Shown one piece after another: positions 63,334-64,000 of a stretch of DNA of 64,000 nucleotides; position 1 is the stretch's first letter; each line of letters begins with the position of its first letter. A model generated the notes under the pieces. That model did no database searches. It was not told the origin of the DNA and saw only the letters and a list, made by a program, of their open reading frames with translations. The stretch lies in assembly GCF_012035195.1 (NCBI RefSeq), contig NZ_JAAVJH010000001.1, positions 186,001 to 250,000 of the forward strand, written 5' to 3'. A program made the translations under genes and the position numbers. This stretch comes from Sphingomonas corticis (lineage in GTDB: Bacteria > Pseudomonadota > Alphaproteobacteria > Sphingomonadales > Sphingomonadaceae).

Positions 63334-64000
63334 TCAGCTGAAGCCCAAAGCGTCCGCCACCACCTGGCTGACGATGCGGCCGCCCTTCACGTTCAAGCCT
63401 TCCTTCAGGCCCGGATCGGCGTCGATCGCGGCCACGCCCCTGTCGGCGAGCGCCAGACCGTAGGGCAGGGTCGCATTGTTCAGCGCGTGGCTGGACGTCA
63501 GCGGCACCGCGCCGGGCATGTTCGCCACGCAATAATGGATCACGCCGTCGACCTCGTAGGTCGGCTCGGCGTGCGTGGTCGCGTGGCTGGTCTCGAAGCA
63601 CCCGCCCTGGTCGATGGCGACGTCGACCAGCACGCTGCGCGGCTTCATGTGGCTCAGCATCGCTCGCGTCACCAGCTTGGGCGCCGACGCGCCGGGGATC
63701 AGCACCGCGCCGATCACCGCATCGGCTTCGGCGATCTCCTGCTCGATCGATTCGAGCGTGGAGACGCGGGTTCGCACTCGCCCCTGGAACAGCTCGTCCA
63801 GCTCGCGCAGCCGCGGGATCGACCGGTCGATGATCGTCACCTCCGAACCCAGGCCGACCGCCATGCGCGCCGCGTGCGTGCCGACGACGCCGCCGCCCAG
63901 CACCACGATTCGCGCCGGCTGCACGCCCGGCACGCCGCCCAGCAGCACGCCGCGCCCGCCGTTATATGCCTTGAGCGCCGTCCCCGCCGCCTCGATCGAC
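63334..64000 (-). CDS. ald: Alanine dehydrogenase, 5' end outside window
   Basis: The C-terminal 222 residues of a roughly 370-residue enzyme; the frame is open to the window edge. GRGVLLGGVPGV and the NAD-binding VLGGGVVGTHAARMAVGLG (GxGxxG type) are Ald signatures, with the later GGCFETSHATTH, NMPGAVPLTSSHALNNATLPY and GLNVKGGRIVS. It interconverts alanine and pyruvate plus ammonia with NAD. It may link alanine use with the amino acid catabolism genes elsewhere. Confidence 0.95.
   Translation of the reverse strand, partial: SIEAAGTALKAYNGGRGVLLGGVPGVQPARIVVLGGGVVGTHAARMAVGLGSEVTIIDRSIPRLRELDELFQGRVRTRVSTLESIEQEIAEADAVIGAVLIPGASAPKLVTRAMLSHMKPRSVLVDVAIDQGGCFETSHATTHAEPTYEVDGVIHYCVANMPGAVPLTSSHALNNATLPYGLALADRGVAAIDADPGLKEGLNVKGGRIVSQVVADALGFS

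Overview
The window is a GC-rich, gene-dense stretch of chromosome from an alphaproteobacterium, most likely of the order Sphingomonadales (Sphingomonas-like). The supports are an EthA-type monooxygenase, a TamA/TamB pair, a PEP-CTERM serine protease, a large TonB-dependent receptor paired with a beta-helix-like lipoprotein, the tig-clpP-clpX-lon-hup order, and short palindromic intergenic repeats typical of sphingomonads. Taxonomy is inference; there is no rRNA here. I see no transposase, phage gene or CRISPR array.

Layout. 1-5.4 kb: 3' part of a deoxyhypusine-synthase-like gene, a MAPEG protein, a Myb/SANT-like small protein, a phosphoesterase, tRNA-Gly(CCC) with a degenerate copy of its 3' end, and aconitase. 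5.5-10.7 kb: secreted protease, amino acid permease, DUF1178/glutaredoxin/ComF cluster and an NDUFAF5-like methyltransferase. 10.6-15.1 kb: a signalling operon (EAL phosphodiesterase, TPR histidine kinase with a degenerate receiver, stand-alone receiver). Divergent from it is an apparently unannotated promoter, 17-codon ORF and large hairpin. 15.1-23.1 kb: EthA-like Baeyer-Villiger monooxygenase, TamB, TamA. 23.3-31.3 kb: acyl-CoA dehydrogenase/enoyl-CoA hydratase pair and a complete RND tripartite efflux operon. 31.3-34.3 kb: PhaE-like protein, class III-type PHA synthase, acetyltransferase, lipase-like hydrolase. 34.3-37.8 kb: M20 hydrolase-astA-astB, part of arginine succinyltransferase catabolism. 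38.1-42.5 kb: lipoprotein and TonB-dependent receptor, preceded by an 11-bp phased array resembling Pho boxes.

42.8-55.7 kb is the proteostasis region on the minus strand: tRNA-Leu, tig, clpP, clpX, lon, HU, tRNA-Val. It keeps the enterobacterial order but is interrupted by a glycosyltransferase, a Ca2+/H+ antiporter plus acetyltransferase, and a plus-strand trio that includes an M1 peptidase. Candidate heat-shock promoters lie before clpP and lon. 55.7-64 kb: two small hypothetical proteins, a YdcZ transporter, recG, sdhE, mfd, an NTF2-like secreted protein and the 3' part of alanine dehydrogenase.

Most genes are housekeeping. The parts I would look at first are the small-ORF transcript at 14.84-15.03 kb, the phased repeat array at 42.61-42.67 kb, the degenerate receiver in the signalling operon, and the M20 hydrolase fused by overlap to the ast genes. 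All functions are read from sequence and family knowledge; no search was run.
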